A DNA stretch of 64,000 nucleotides, from the NCBI GenBank assembly GCA_039811185.1, contig JBDHYF010000001.1, positions 310,001 through 374,000 on the forward strand, written 5' to 3'. The notes beneath the pieces were generated by a model, which was given only the letters and a program-made list of their open reading frames with translations, was not told the origin of the DNA and ran no database searches. Both the position numbers and the translations under genes were made by a program. The DNA is from JAEZDR01 sp039811185. GTDB taxonomy: Bacteria > Bacteroidota > Bacteroidia > Chitinophagales > Chitinophagaceae. Below, one piece after another: positions 1 to 8,540 of this stretch; position 1 is the stretch's first letter, and each line of letters opens with the position of its first letter.

Positions 1-256
1 CCTTGTGCTCTTTGCCATACTTGCCATGGTTGACTTCTACATTTGGGAGTATAACTACGGTCATAACCTCGATCCTACTGCTCCTATACAGGTTCCGGGC
101 ATGGCTTATCAGCCGCCGTTAATCGGCTTTAAACAGCTTTTAAACTTTGGAGCCTATTCCATTCCCGACCTTGGCGGATGGCTCATGTTTGGCGTAGGAT
201 TTATGTTAGTGTTCCTTGCTTACCTCGAAATAAAAACTATGAAAAAACATGCATAA
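1..256 (+). CDS. nos-cluster integral membrane protein, C-terminal part
   Basis: The frame is open at the left window edge, so only the last 84 or so residues are visible. They hold the end of one hydrophobic segment, a periplasm-like loop rich in Pro, Gly and aromatic residues (including YGHNLDP and QPPLIGFKQLLNF), and a final membrane helix (GGWLMFGVGFMLVFL) ending in a short Lys/His tail. I recognise this type of tail from a membrane protein encoded between nosZ and nosL in Bacteroidota nitrous oxide reductase clusters. Its exact role is not established, and a part in N2O reductase maturation is inferred from position. The stop overlaps the start of nosL by 8 nt, so the two are translationally coupled. 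The identity depends on context more than on a named domain. Confidence 0.7.
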   Translation, partial: LVLFAILAMVDFYIWEYNYGHNLDPTAPIQVPGMAYQPPLIGFKQLLNFGAYSIPDLGGWLMFGVGFMLVFLAYLEIKTMKKHA

Positions 257-683
257 AAAAATACTGCTTTTGTTGTGCATAGCTATTTCGCTTGCTGCCT
301 GCTCAACAAAACCAAAACCCATTATTTTTGGTACCGACAATTGCGATTTTTGTAAGATGACAATCAGCGACACGCGCTATGGCGCCGAGCTGGTAACAAA
401 AAAAGGAAAGGTGTTTAAGTTTGATGATGTTCACTGTATAAAAGCTTTTATTAAAAAAGGCGATGTGGAACCGGCAAACACTGCATCGACCTGGCTGGTG
501 GATTTTGACGGAAACGGAAATCTTCTCGACGCCCATAAAGCTTATATGCTGAAACACGAATCGCTGAAAAGCCCCATGAACTCAGGCATTGCGACTTTTG
601 AAAAACTTGAAAACCTGCGAAAAATAAACCTGAACAATTCAGGAACAGAATTAAAATGGGACGACTATTTAAAGGCGGAATAA
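249..683 (+). CDS. nosL: NosL, copper-binding lipoprotein of the N2O reductase system
   Basis: The 144-residue product begins with a lipoprotein signal peptide whose lipobox LAAC places the lipidated cysteine at residue 18. It is followed by the NosL signature CDFCKM (Cys32, Cys35, Met37), the soft thiol/thioether ligands known to bind Cu(I) in this family. NosL hands copper to apo-NosZ outside the cytoplasmic membrane. The gene overlaps the preceding membrane-protein gene by 8 nt and the following nosD by 28 nt, as expected in a tightly packed nos operon. The length is slightly below that of proteobacterial NosL (about 170-190) but typical of Bacteroidota. The identification is firm from the motif plus the nosDFY context. 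Confidence 0.93.
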   Translation: MHKKILLLLCIAISLAACSTKPKPIIFGTDNCDFCKMTISDTRYGAELVTKKGKVFKFDDVHCIKAFIKKGDVEPANTASTWLVDFDGNGNLLDAHKAYMLKHESLKSPMNSGIATFEKLENLRKINLNNSGTELKWDDYLKAE

Positions 684-1921
684 GCACTTGTGTTTTATTG
701 CTGCTGCTTTCCTCTGCACAAGCTGCCACCTGGACGGTTAGCCCCGGAAAAAACGGCCTTACCATAAAACAGGCTCTGGAAAAAGCCGCATCTGGCGACA
801 CCATTCTGGTAAAAAGCGGACACTATCACGAAGGCGCCCTCATCGTTAAGAAGCGCATAACGCTGCTGGGAGAAGGCTTTCCGGTTATTGACGGCGAAAA
901 TAAATTTGAAAACCTGCTCATCGATCACGACAGTGTTACGGTAGAAGGCCTTCGCTTCATCAATTCCGCAGCCTCCAGCTATGAAGACCTCGCAGCAGTG
1001 AAGGTGCAGAACGCCAAGCAAGTGGTTATCCGCAACAATAAATTCGAAAACAACTTTTTCGGCATTCATTCCATGAATTCCGGCTATGTAACCATCGAAA
1101 ATAACCAACTGCTCTCCGGCGAAAACCCGCAGAAACCGGCAGCAAACGGCATCCATTGCTGGAAGAGCAAGTATCTGAGGATAGTTAACAACACCATCAG
1201 CGGCCACCGCGATGGAATTTATTTCGAGTTTGTTACCCACTCGCTTATCGAAAACAACCGCAGCATCGGCAACAAGCGGTACGGACTGCATTTCATGTTC
1301 TCGCACGACGACACCTACAAGCACAATATTATTCGGAAAAACGGCGCCGGTGTAGCCGTTATGTACAGTAAACGGGTAAAAATGTACAACAATATTTTTG
1401 CCGACAACTGGGGCAATGCGGCTTATGGACTACTGTTAAAAGAGATGTCGGACAGCCACATCGAAAACAATCTTTTCACACTTAACACTATTTCCATTTT
1501 TGCCGAAGGCGCCAACCGGATTACGATGGTGAATAATCAGTTTTATAAAAACGGATGGGCCATGCAGATACAGGCGAGTTGCAGCGAAGTAACCGTTACC
1601 AAAAACAATTTTATTGCAAATACTTTCGATGTGGCCACCAACGGCTTTTTAGTAATGAACCACTTTGATGAAAACTTTTGGGATAAGTATCAGGGCTACG
1701 ATTTAAACCGCGATGGCTATGGCGATATCCCGCATCGCCCGGTTACGTTTTACTCCGTTATCATTCAGAGAAACCCCGGCGCACTCATGCTTTTCAGAAG
1801 CTTTTTTATCAGCCTGATGGATAAAGCCGAAACGCTGTTCCCCAACCTTACTCCGGAACATCTGAAAGACAATAAGCCTAAAATGAAAAAACTACCATTT
1901 AAAGAACCAGCTAATGATTAA
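656..1921 (+). CDS. nosD: NosD, periplasmic beta-helix protein of N2O reductase maturation
   Basis: The 421-residue protein starts with a signal peptide (about residues 1-23, ending SSAQA). A right-handed parallel beta-helix follows, built of CASH/NosD repeats: recurrent short strands of the form IxNNxF, VTIENN and HIENNLF every 22-25 residues. Near residue 340 the family-typical segment NFWDKYQGYDLNRDGYGD is present. NosD works with the NosFY ABC transporter to supply sulfur for the tetranuclear copper-sulfide centre of NosZ. The ATG at 656 lies inside nosL and is preferred because it gives a basic n-region ahead of the hydrophobic core. The stop overlaps the nosF start by 8 nt. Confidence 0.93.
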   Translation: MGRLFKGGISTCVLLLLLSSAQAATWTVSPGKNGLTIKQALEKAASGDTILVKSGHYHEGALIVKKRITLLGEGFPVIDGENKFENLLIDHDSVTVEGLRFINSAASSYEDLAAVKVQNAKQVVIRNNKFENNFFGIHSMNSGYVTIENNQLLSGENPQKPAANGIHCWKSKYLRIVNNTISGHRDGIYFEFVTHSLIENNRSIGNKRYGLHFMFSHDDTYKHNIIRKNGAGVAVMYSKRVKMYNNIFADNWGNAAYGLLLKEMSDSHIENNLFTLNTISIFAEGANRITMVNNQFYKNGWAMQIQASCSEVTVTKNNFIANTFDVATNGFLVMNHFDENFWDKYQGYDLNRDGYGDIPHRPVTFYSVIIQRNPGALMLFRSFFISLMDKAETLFPNLTPEHLKDNKPKMKKLPFKEPAND

Positions 1922-2630
1922 AATAGAAGGGCTAAACAAATCGTTTGGAAAATTCAGGGTTTTAAAAGATATAAATCTGCAACTGGACGATAAGAATATT
2001 GTTGCATTGATTGGCGCAAACGCCTCCGGTAAAACAACACTTATCAAAACCATTTTGGGAATGGTGATTGCCGATTCCGGAACCATTACCGTTAACGGAA
2101 GCAATATTAAAAACGAATGGCAGTATCGCCATGCAATCGGATATATGCCGCAAATTGGCCGCTATCCGGAAAACATGAAGGTGGGACAGGTACTCGATAT
2201 GATTGCCGACCTGCGCGGCCAGCGTGAAGCGCTCGATTTTGACCTGTACAACAGTTTTGGAATTGAAGACATATTGCATAAGAAGATGGGAACACTTTCG
2301 GGTGGAACGCGTCAGAAGGTAAGCGCACATCTTGCCTTTCTTTTTAATGCGCCCATTTTAATACTGGACGAACCAACCGCCGGCCTCGATCCTTTATCTG
2401 CCCACATACTGAAAGAAAAAATTCAGAGAGAACAGGCAAAAGGGAAGTTGGTGTTGATAACCTCACACATCCTCAGCGAGCTCGACGACGTTGTAAACCG
2501 CATCGTGTATATGGAAGAAGGAAGCATTGTACTGAACAAAACAATTCAGCAATTAAAGGACGATACACGTACAACAAAACTTTCGGAAGCCATTCCTTTT
2601 CTAATGAAACAAAAACAAGCCGCAAAATGA
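1914..2630 (+). CDS. nosF: NosF, ABC transporter ATPase
   Basis: The 238-residue cytoplasmic ATPase has every ABC motif in order: Walker A GANASGKT at residues 34-41, the Q-loop glutamine at 80, signature LSGGT at 128-132 (the usual Q replaced by T, as is common in NosF), Walker B LILDEP at 149-154 with Glu153, and the H-loop His185. Together with NosY it forms the transporter that energises NosD-dependent assembly of the NosZ copper-sulfide cluster. The start overlaps nosD by 8 nt and the stop overlaps nosY through an ATGA junction, so nosDFY is one operon. Confidence 0.94.
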   Translation: MIKIEGLNKSFGKFRVLKDINLQLDDKNIVALIGANASGKTTLIKTILGMVIADSGTITVNGSNIKNEWQYRHAIGYMPQIGRYPENMKVGQVLDMIADLRGQREALDFDLYNSFGIEDILHKKMGTLSGGTRQKVSAHLAFLFNAPILILDEPTAGLDPLSAHILKEKIQREQAKGKLVLITSHILSELDDVVNRIVYMEEGSIVLNKTIQQLKDDTRTTKLSEAIPFLMKQKQAAK

Positions 2631-3394
2631 AGAAAGTAGTCAAATATGTAATGCTGGATATCCTAAACAGTAAAACAATCATCATCTATACGCTGCTGTT
2701 GTTTTGTTTTTCGCTCGGACTCTTTTTGATGGAAGACGTAGTGGAAAAAAGTCTTACAAGCATTCTCACATTAAACCTGATATTGGTTCCGCTGGCGAGC
2801 ATTATTTTTTCCACCATTTACGTGTACAATTCGTCTGAATTTATTGAGCTGTTACTCGGCCAGCCTATTAAACGCACCACGTTGTGGCTAAGCATCTTTG
2901 GTGGACTGGCGCTTGCGCTGATGCTTGCCTTTTTTATCGGGTGCGGAATTCCGATCCTCATTTTTGCATTCAACACCACCGGCATTATGCTGTTGCTTAC
3001 CGGTTTGTTTTTGTCGCTCATTTTTGTTTCCATCGCATTGCTTACTTCAGCCTACATTAAAGACAAGGCAAAAGGCATTGGCGCATCGCTGATGTTGTGG
3101 ATGTATTTTTCTATTTTGTTCGATGGCTTTGTGTTGTTCCTTTTGTTTCAACTGCTCGATTATCCGCTCGAAAACCTGATTGTAGCACTGAGCGTTTTGA
3201 ACCCCATAGACCTTGCACGGATTATCAGTCTTGTAAACATGGATATATCTGCGTTAATGGGCGCTACGAGTGCTGTATTTAAAAACAGTTTTTCGGGCAT
3301 TACCGGCTCGGTGGTGTCTTTTTCCGCCCTTGCGCTTTGGGCTGTTATTCCCTTGTATTTTTCGGTGCGAAAATTTAAACGCAAAGACTTGTAG
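2627..3394 (+). CDS. nosY: NosY, ABC-2 type permease
   Basis: The 255-residue protein is highly hydrophobic with about six membrane helices. The first is at roughly residues 18-38 and the last, ending near residue 245, is followed by a basic tail (VRKFKRKDL). This is the ABC-2 permease layout of NosY, the membrane partner of NosF. The segment SSEFIELLLGQPIKRTTLW is the typical cytosolic coupling region. It overlaps nosF by 4 nt. It is the last gene of the nos operon: the next gene, 3 nt further on, is convergent and I see no obvious hairpin terminator between them. Confidence 0.92.
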   Translation: MKKVVKYVMLDILNSKTIIIYTLLLFCFSLGLFLMEDVVEKSLTSILTLNLILVPLASIIFSTIYVYNSSEFIELLLGQPIKRTTLWLSIFGGLALALMLAFFIGCGIPILIFAFNTTGIMLLLTGLFLSLIFVSIALLTSAYIKDKAKGIGASLMLWMYFSILFDGFVLFLLFQLLDYPLENLIVALSVLNPIDLARIISLVNMDISALMGATSAVFKNSFSGITGSVVSFSALALWAVIPLYFSVRKFKRKDL

Positions 3395-3397
3395 CGG

Positions 3398-3865
3398 CTA
3401 CTTTATCAGGTTAAACTGCTTTAAATGATGCATTACATGCTTATAAAGGAGCAGAATGTTTTCATGAAAATTCAAATCGCCGAAGAACGGATTTTTGGTG
3501 ATGGCCGACGGGCTTTCGGAAAAATATTCAACGAAATAATCGATCTCCGATTTTAATTCAGCAACGGATGCGGCCATGGTAATGTGTCGTGGCGGAGGCG
3601 GAATCTTATCTAACAATGGGTTATCGGTGTTTTCACGAAAAGGCTTTTCGCTAACGGCAAATGCCTTCATTTTTTCTATATGCGCTTCGGGAGTTACACG
3701 CGCCAGAAGCGTTTTGCAGCTCGCAATCTTAAAAGTATCTGTAAGGTGTTCCACCATTTGTTGACCGTTCATCACGCCCCAGTTTCCTTTCTTATCGGAA
3801 GAAAGTGTTAACAGCAAAGCGGGCAATTCGTTCTGCAAAAAAAGCAGCTTTGGGTTCGCTGGCAT
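3398..3865 (-). CDS. DUF1569 / DinB-like small protein
   Basis: This 155-residue soluble protein has the features of the DUF1569 (DinB-like four-helix) family: a WGVMNGQQMVEHL segment near residue 30 and a C-terminal NPFFGDLNFHENILLLYKH-MHHLKQF stretch. The spaced histidines at both ends could form the metal site usual in DinB-like bundles, but no activity is known. The start is an ATG with no better alternative. The gene converges on nosY with only 3 nt between stops and is a single-gene unit. It does not belong to the nos pathway. Confidence 0.75.
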   Translation of the reverse strand: MPANPKLLFLQNELPALLLTLSSDKKGNWGVMNGQQMVEHLTDTFKIASCKTLLARVTPEAHIEKMKAFAVSEKPFRENTDNPLLDKIPPPPRHITMAASVAELKSEIDYFVEYFSESPSAITKNPFFGDLNFHENILLLYKHVMHHLKQFNLIK

Positions 3866-3962
3866 AAATATGATTGAGCGGTGAAATTACTTTATTCTTT
3901 TTTCGTTTGGCATAATAATAGTGCCACTGGCCCAACACATGCTAATTTATAAATAACACCCG

Positions 3963-3989
3963 GCCGCTTATACAAAAGCGGCTTTTTTT
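3963..3989 (+). terminator. intrinsic terminator without an evident upstream gene
   Basis: A perfect 7-bp stem GCCGCTT/AAGCGGC (3963-3969 and 3976-3982) with a 6-nt loop is followed by seven T. It reads on the plus strand, where the only upstream gene is antisense (3398-3865). It may end transcripts running on from the nos operon, or a small RNA. Confidence 0.75.
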
Positions 3990-4025
3990 ATGTTGTTGAG
4001 CCGCCCCAACCAGATGCCGAATGCG

Positions 4026-4033
4026 TATTTTTG
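4026..4033 (+). promoter_or_regulatory. Bacteroidota -7 box (TATTTTTG)
   Basis: TATTTTTG matches the TAnnTTTG consensus and lies 7 nt before the ATG at 4041, implying a very short leader. The -33 element is not convincing. Confidence 0.5.
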
Positions 4034-4040
4034 AAACCAA

Positions 4041-7000
4041 ATGCTGCGGTATCCCGTTTTCTTTTTTTTACTGTACACAAGCGTTGCTTTTGCGCAACCC
4101 GCTGCCTTTGTGGAGAACAAGGGACAGTGGCCGCACGAAGTGTTTTACCAGGGAAAAGCGAATGCCACCACCTTCTATCTTACCGCAAAAGGATATAAAG
4201 TTGTCCTTACCCACCCGGAAGATCTTGAACGGTTACATAACGAGCGCCATGGGGTTCTCTGTGCAAAATCCGCTGCTCCTCTTATGCGGTTCCACGCCTA
4301 CGAAGTGGAGTTTTTGTATGCCGACAGCACAGCGGCTTATGAAGCGGAGAAACAAATACCCACGTACTATAACTACTTTATGGGTAACAATCCGAACGAA
4401 TGGGCTTCCGGATGCAATGCTTTTCAAGCCGTTGTCCGCAAAAACCTTTATCCCGGAATTGATGTGAGATATTACTTCGATGGCGACAAGTTGAAGTATG
4501 ATGTCGTTATCAGGCCTGGCGCCGACATTTCCAAGCTGGCGCTCCACTACAAAGGCGCCCTCAATCTGGAAACAAAAAAAGGAAAGCTTCTGGTAACAAC
4601 GTCGGTTGCTACCGTTACTGAAGATATTCCTTTTAGCTATCAGCCTTCTGCCTCTGGAAGAAGTATCGTTTCCTGCAACTACCATCTAAAAGGAAACATT
4701 CTTCGCTTTAACGTTGGAGAATATGATAAAAACAATACGCTGATTATTGATCCCGCCATCATCTTCTCGTCGTTTTCGGGAAGCACGGCCGATAACTGGG
4801 GCTTCACTGCAACGCCCGATAAAAACGGAAACTTTTATGCCGGCGGCATTGTTTTTAATAACGGCTATCCCGCTACCGTCGGTGCCTTTCAGCAAAGTTT
4901 TCAGGGCGGTGCCTTCGATGTTGGAATTATGAAGTTTACGCCAGATGGAACACAGGTTTTGTACGCAACCTACCTCGGCGGAAAACAGCAGCGCGAACAA
5001 CCCCACAGCCTCGTTGCCGACGATTCCGGTAACCTGATTGTTGTAGGACGAACACATTCTTCCGACTTCCCTGTTACCGTCCCCAACCTCGGGCCCTGCG
5101 GAAAAGCCGACATCTTTGTCACTATTTTAAGTGCCGATGGAAAATCGATAAACGCTTCGCGAAAGATTGGCGGCAGCGAAAACGACGGATTAAACGTTGC
5201 AGAACTGGCCGACGTCATTAACCCGTCGACTATCAGAAGAAATTATGGCGATGATGCAAGGAGCGAAGTGATCATCGACCACGGAGGAAACATCTGTATT
5301 GCCGCCAGCAGCCAATCCGCAGATTTTCCGTTAACAAACGCATTTCAATCTTCCAACAAAGGAGGCGCCTTTAACCAGGATGCAGTGGTGATGCGGATTT
5401 CGCCCGATTTAGTTACCATTTTTCTAAGCAGTTATTTAGGCGGAAGCGGCGATGATGCAGCCTTCGTGCTGGCCTCCTTACCCAACGGCAATTTGTATGT
5501 GGGAGGCGCCACGGTTAGTGCCGACTTCCCGGGCAATAGAAACAATACCGTCATCAATAGCTATCAAGGCGGCAACAGCGATGGTTTTATTTCCATCATC
5601 AACAATGCGCACCAACTCGAAAACACTGCTTTCATGGGTACGCCCGGCCACGACGTTGTTTTTGGATTAAAAACCGACAGGCTTGGCTTTCCCTATATAT
5701 GCGGTACCACCACCGGCAACTGGCCCGTCATCAATGCCGCCTACAGTGTACCCCAGTCAAAACAGTTTATCGCCAAGCTGAAACCCGACCTGAGTGCGTT
5801 TGTGTATTCAACGGTGTTCGGCAGCCCAAACTCAGATCGCCCTAACATTTCGCCTGTTGCGTTTATGGTTGACCGCTGCGAGAATGTATATGTTTCCGGC
5901 TGGGGCGGCATCATTAACACCCTCACCAACTACATGAACGGGCAAAGCACTTTTAATATGCCCATTACACCCGATGCCTATAAAAACGAGCTGCAAACCG
6001 ATGGCAGCGATCTGTATTTTTTTGTGCTCAGTAAAAATGCAACGGGCATTTTATACGGCTCGTACTTTGGACAAACCGGTGGTTATGGCGGCGAACATGT
6101 GGACGGCGGCACGAGCCGGTTCGATGAAAATGGCGCCATTTATCAGGCTATTTGCGCAAACTGCGGAAGCCCGCCCAAACCCGTTTTTCCAACTACGCCG
6201 TGGTCGGCATATACAAAAAATCCGAGCAACAACTGCAATGTGGCCGCGGTGAAGTTTCAGCTGAATTTTACCGGTGTTGCAACCGCAATAAAATCGTCTA
6301 TCAACGGTAAGATACATACATCGGGTTGTTTTCCGTTAACAGTAAATTTTACGGATACGCTGGCGCAGGGAAGTTTCTACATCTGGAATTTTGGCGATGG
6401 AAGCAAGAAGGATACCACCACAGCTCCCCAAACCCAACATCAGTTTCTGAAAGAAGGAACCTATCAGGTAATGCTCGTTTCCATCGATTCATCTACCTGC
6501 AATATTGCCGATACTTCGAGAATAACGATTGTTGCACGGGCCGACAAAGCATCGGTTGGAATGGATATAGAGCGATTATTGCCTTGTGAGTGGATGAAGT
6601 TTTCGTTCAAAAATTTATCTGTTTCGGCGGCATCTAAAAACTTTCACAGTGCCTCCTTTAGCTGGAACTTCGGCGACGGCAATTCGTTGGTAGCAGGGTT
6701 AGAAACGGTTACCCACACCTATGCGGCGGCCGGAACCTATGCCGTGCAGTTGATCTTAACGGATACCGGTTTCTGTAATCATCCGGACACCATCACAAAG
6801 TACATCACCATCACCGATCTGGTAAAGGCAGATTTTGATGGTGTGACCGGCGCTTGTGCTCCTTACACAGCATCCTTCGTCAACAAAAGCCTGAACGGCC
6901 AATCGTTCGTTTGGCGCCTCAGTGACGGAACGATGTACACGACGAAAGACATCCATCATACCTTCTCCCAACCCGGCAAATATTGGGTGAGACTGATTGC

Positions 7001-7589
7001 TTCAGACAACGGAACCTGCAATAAGGCGGACAGCATCCAAATAGATTTTACGGTGTACGAACCCCCTACAGCCGCCTTCAGCCTGTCTCCCAATCCGCCG
7101 AAACCGAATGCCCCGGTTACCTTCACCAACCAATCAACAACGGCCGATCAGTATGATTGGGATATGGGCGATGGGAAACAAGTTTCCACAACCGAAAAAG
7201 CACATACCTTCCTGCACACCTACTACAAGGCCGGCGTGTACACGGCCTGTTTAACGGCTTCGGTAAAAAACGTGTGTGCCGATACCTTCTGCTTGCCCGT
7301 TGCGGCAAAAACCGTGAGAGCCTACGATGTGGCAAATGCATTCACTCCAAACGGTGATGGTAAAAACGATCTGGTGTACGTGCGCGGCTTTGAAATAAAA
7401 CAGATGGAATGGAAGATTTTTAATCGCTGGGGAAATCTGGTTTTTGAAACGAGGGATTTTACAAAGGGATGGGATGGAAGACTGAAGGGAGAATTACAGC
7501 CGCAGGATGTGTACTCCTATACGCTCGACATTGAATTCACTGACGGACATAAAGAAAAACGAACGGGCGACATTCACCTGCTCCGATAA
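4041..7589 (+). CDS. secreted SBBP/PKD-domain protein with T9SS type B sorting domain
   Basis: The 1182-residue exported protein reads as follows. A signal peptide (1-19, ending VAFAQ) is followed by a DUF7948-like N-terminal domain starting VENKGQWPHEVFYQGKA and running to about 245. A beta-propeller of SBBP-type repeats spans about 250-740 (recurrent SSYLGGSGDD, ATYLGG and GNLYVGG motifs). Four PKD-like domains span about 755-1090 (WNFGDGS, WNFGDGN, WRLSDGT, WDMGDGK). A gliding-motility-associated type B sorting domain occupies about 1094-1182 (NAFTPNGDGKND, IFNRWGNLVFE, GWDGR). Type B CTDs send cargo through T9SS to the surface, often to the SprF system. The architecture suggests a large adhesin or structural surface protein; its ligand is unknown. 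Confidence 0.9.
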   Translation: MLRYPVFFFLLYTSVAFAQPAAFVENKGQWPHEVFYQGKANATTFYLTAKGYKVVLTHPEDLERLHNERHGVLCAKSAAPLMRFHAYEVEFLYADSTAAYEAEKQIPTYYNYFMGNNPNEWASGCNAFQAVVRKNLYPGIDVRYYFDGDKLKYDVVIRPGADISKLALHYKGALNLETKKGKLLVTTSVATVTEDIPFSYQPSASGRSIVSCNYHLKGNILRFNVGEYDKNNTLIIDPAIIFSSFSGSTADNWGFTATPDKNGNFYAGGIVFNNGYPATVGAFQQSFQGGAFDVGIMKFTPDGTQVLYATYLGGKQQREQPHSLVADDSGNLIVVGRTHSSDFPVTVPNLGPCGKADIFVTILSADGKSINASRKIGGSENDGLNVAELADVINPSTIRRNYGDDARSEVIIDHGGNICIAASSQSADFPLTNAFQSSNKGGAFNQDAVVMRISPDLVTIFLSSYLGGSGDDAAFVLASLPNGNLYVGGATVSADFPGNRNNTVINSYQGGNSDGFISIINNAHQLENTAFMGTPGHDVVFGLKTDRLGFPYICGTTTGNWPVINAAYSVPQSKQFIAKLKPDLSAFVYSTVFGSPNSDRPNISPVAFMVDRCENVYVSGWGGIINTLTNYMNGQSTFNMPITPDAYKNELQTDGSDLYFFVLSKNATGILYGSYFGQTGGYGGEHVDGGTSRFDENGAIYQAICANCGSPPKPVFPTTPWSAYTKNPSNNCNVAAVKFQLNFTGVATAIKSSINGKIHTSGCFPLTVNFTDTLAQGSFYIWNFGDGSKKDTTTAPQTQHQFLKEGTYQVMLVSIDSSTCNIADTSRITIVARADKASVGMDIERLLPCEWMKFSFKNLSVSAASKNFHSASFSWNFGDGNSLVAGLETVTHTYAAAGTYAVQLILTDTGFCNHPDTITKYITITDLVKADFDGVTGACAPYTASFVNKSLNGQSFVWRLSDGTMYTTKDIHHTFSQPGKYWVRLIASDNGTCNKADSIQIDFTVYEPPTAAFSLSPNPPKPNAPVTFTNQSTTADQYDWDMGDGKQVSTTEKAHTFLHTYYKAGVYTACLTASVKNVCADTFCLPVAAKTVRAYDVANAFTPNGDGKNDLVYVRGFEIKQMEWKIFNRWGNLVFETRDFTKGWDGRLKGELQPQDVYSYTLDIEFTDGHKEKRTGDIHLLR

Positions 7590-7598
7590 AACAACAAT

Positions 7599-8540
7599 AT
7601 GGCATCGATACTTATTACAGGTGGCAGCGGGTTAATTGGAACTGCCATTACACAAGCGCTGATTCAGGAAGGACATCGGGTAACGATATTAACAAGGACG
7701 GAAAAAAAATCGGCCCATCCAAACATCCGATATGCAAAATGGAACATTGATGAGCAATGGATTGAGGCAGGTGCTGTTGAGGAGTCCGACGGCATTATTC
7801 ACCTCGCAGGCGCTTCGGTTGCAGAGAAGCGGTGGACGAAGAAAAGAAAACAGGAAATTGTTGACAGCCGGGTAAAGAGCGGCCAACTGCTGGTAAAATA
7901 TCTTAACGAAACAAGGCATCGCGTACAAGTATTGGTAAGCGCGTCCGCAATCGGATGGTATGGCCCTGATACTGCAACATCGCTCGCTTCCGGCTTTCGC
8001 GAAACCGATCCTGCCGATGCAAGCTTTCTGGGCGAAACCTGTCGGCAGTGGGAAGCAAGTGTATCGGATGTGCCTCCTTCCGTGCGACTGGTTATTTTAC
8101 GAACCGGCATTGTGCTGTCAAAAAGCGGCGGTGCGCTAAAAGAGTTTATGAAGCCGGCCTCTAAAGGATTTGCCACCGTTATGGGAAACGGAAGCCAGGT
8201 AATAAGTTGGATTGAAATCGACGACTTGGCGAGGATGTATAGCAAGGCTGTTTTCGATAAAGAAATTGCCGGCGTTTATAACGCGGTTGCACCCATTCAT
8301 ATCACCAACAAAAACTTTATGATGGCGCTGACGCGGAAGCTGAGAGGCGCATTGTTTATGAGTTTGCACATTCCTGCCTTCGTACTGAAAATTGTTTTGG
8401 GAGAAATGAGTGTGGAAGTGTTGAAAAGCGCAACGGTAAACAGCGAAAAAATCAAGCAGGCCGGATTCACCTTTCTTTATCCTTCTGTTGATGCTGCGCT
8501 GGAGAAATTAATTGAAAAAAAGCCGCCTGCTACTCAATAG
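7599..8540 (+). CDS. TIGR01777-family NAD-dependent epimerase-like protein
   Basis: The 313-residue soluble protein has an N-terminal Rossmann nucleotide-binding motif (GGSGLIGTAI, residues 7-16), the extended-SDR region LVSASAIGWYG near residue 110-120, and a C-terminal DUF1731 helix pair ending LEKLIEKK. This is the full architecture and usual length (about 300) of the TIGR01777 family, related to YfcH and plant SULA-like proteins. The substrate is unknown. It follows the T9SS protein by 9 nt on the same strand and overlaps the convergent PorE-like gene by 11 nt. Confidence 0.88.
   Translation: MASILITGGSGLIGTAITQALIQEGHRVTILTRTEKKSAHPNIRYAKWNIDEQWIEAGAVEESDGIIHLAGASVAEKRWTKKRKQEIVDSRVKSGQLLVKYLNETRHRVQVLVSASAIGWYGPDTATSLASGFRETDPADASFLGETCRQWEASVSDVPPSVRLVILRTGIVLSKSGGALKEFMKPASKGFATVMGNGSQVISWIEIDDLARMYSKAVFDKEIAGVYNAVAPIHITNKNFMMALTRKLRGALFMSLHIPAFVLKIVLGEMSVEVLKSATVNSEKIKQAGFTFLYPSVDAALEKLIEKKPPATQ

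Noticed and set aside
695..1324. Long minus-strand frame opposite nosD
   Set aside because: It is a shadow of the nosD reading frame with no domain or start signal.
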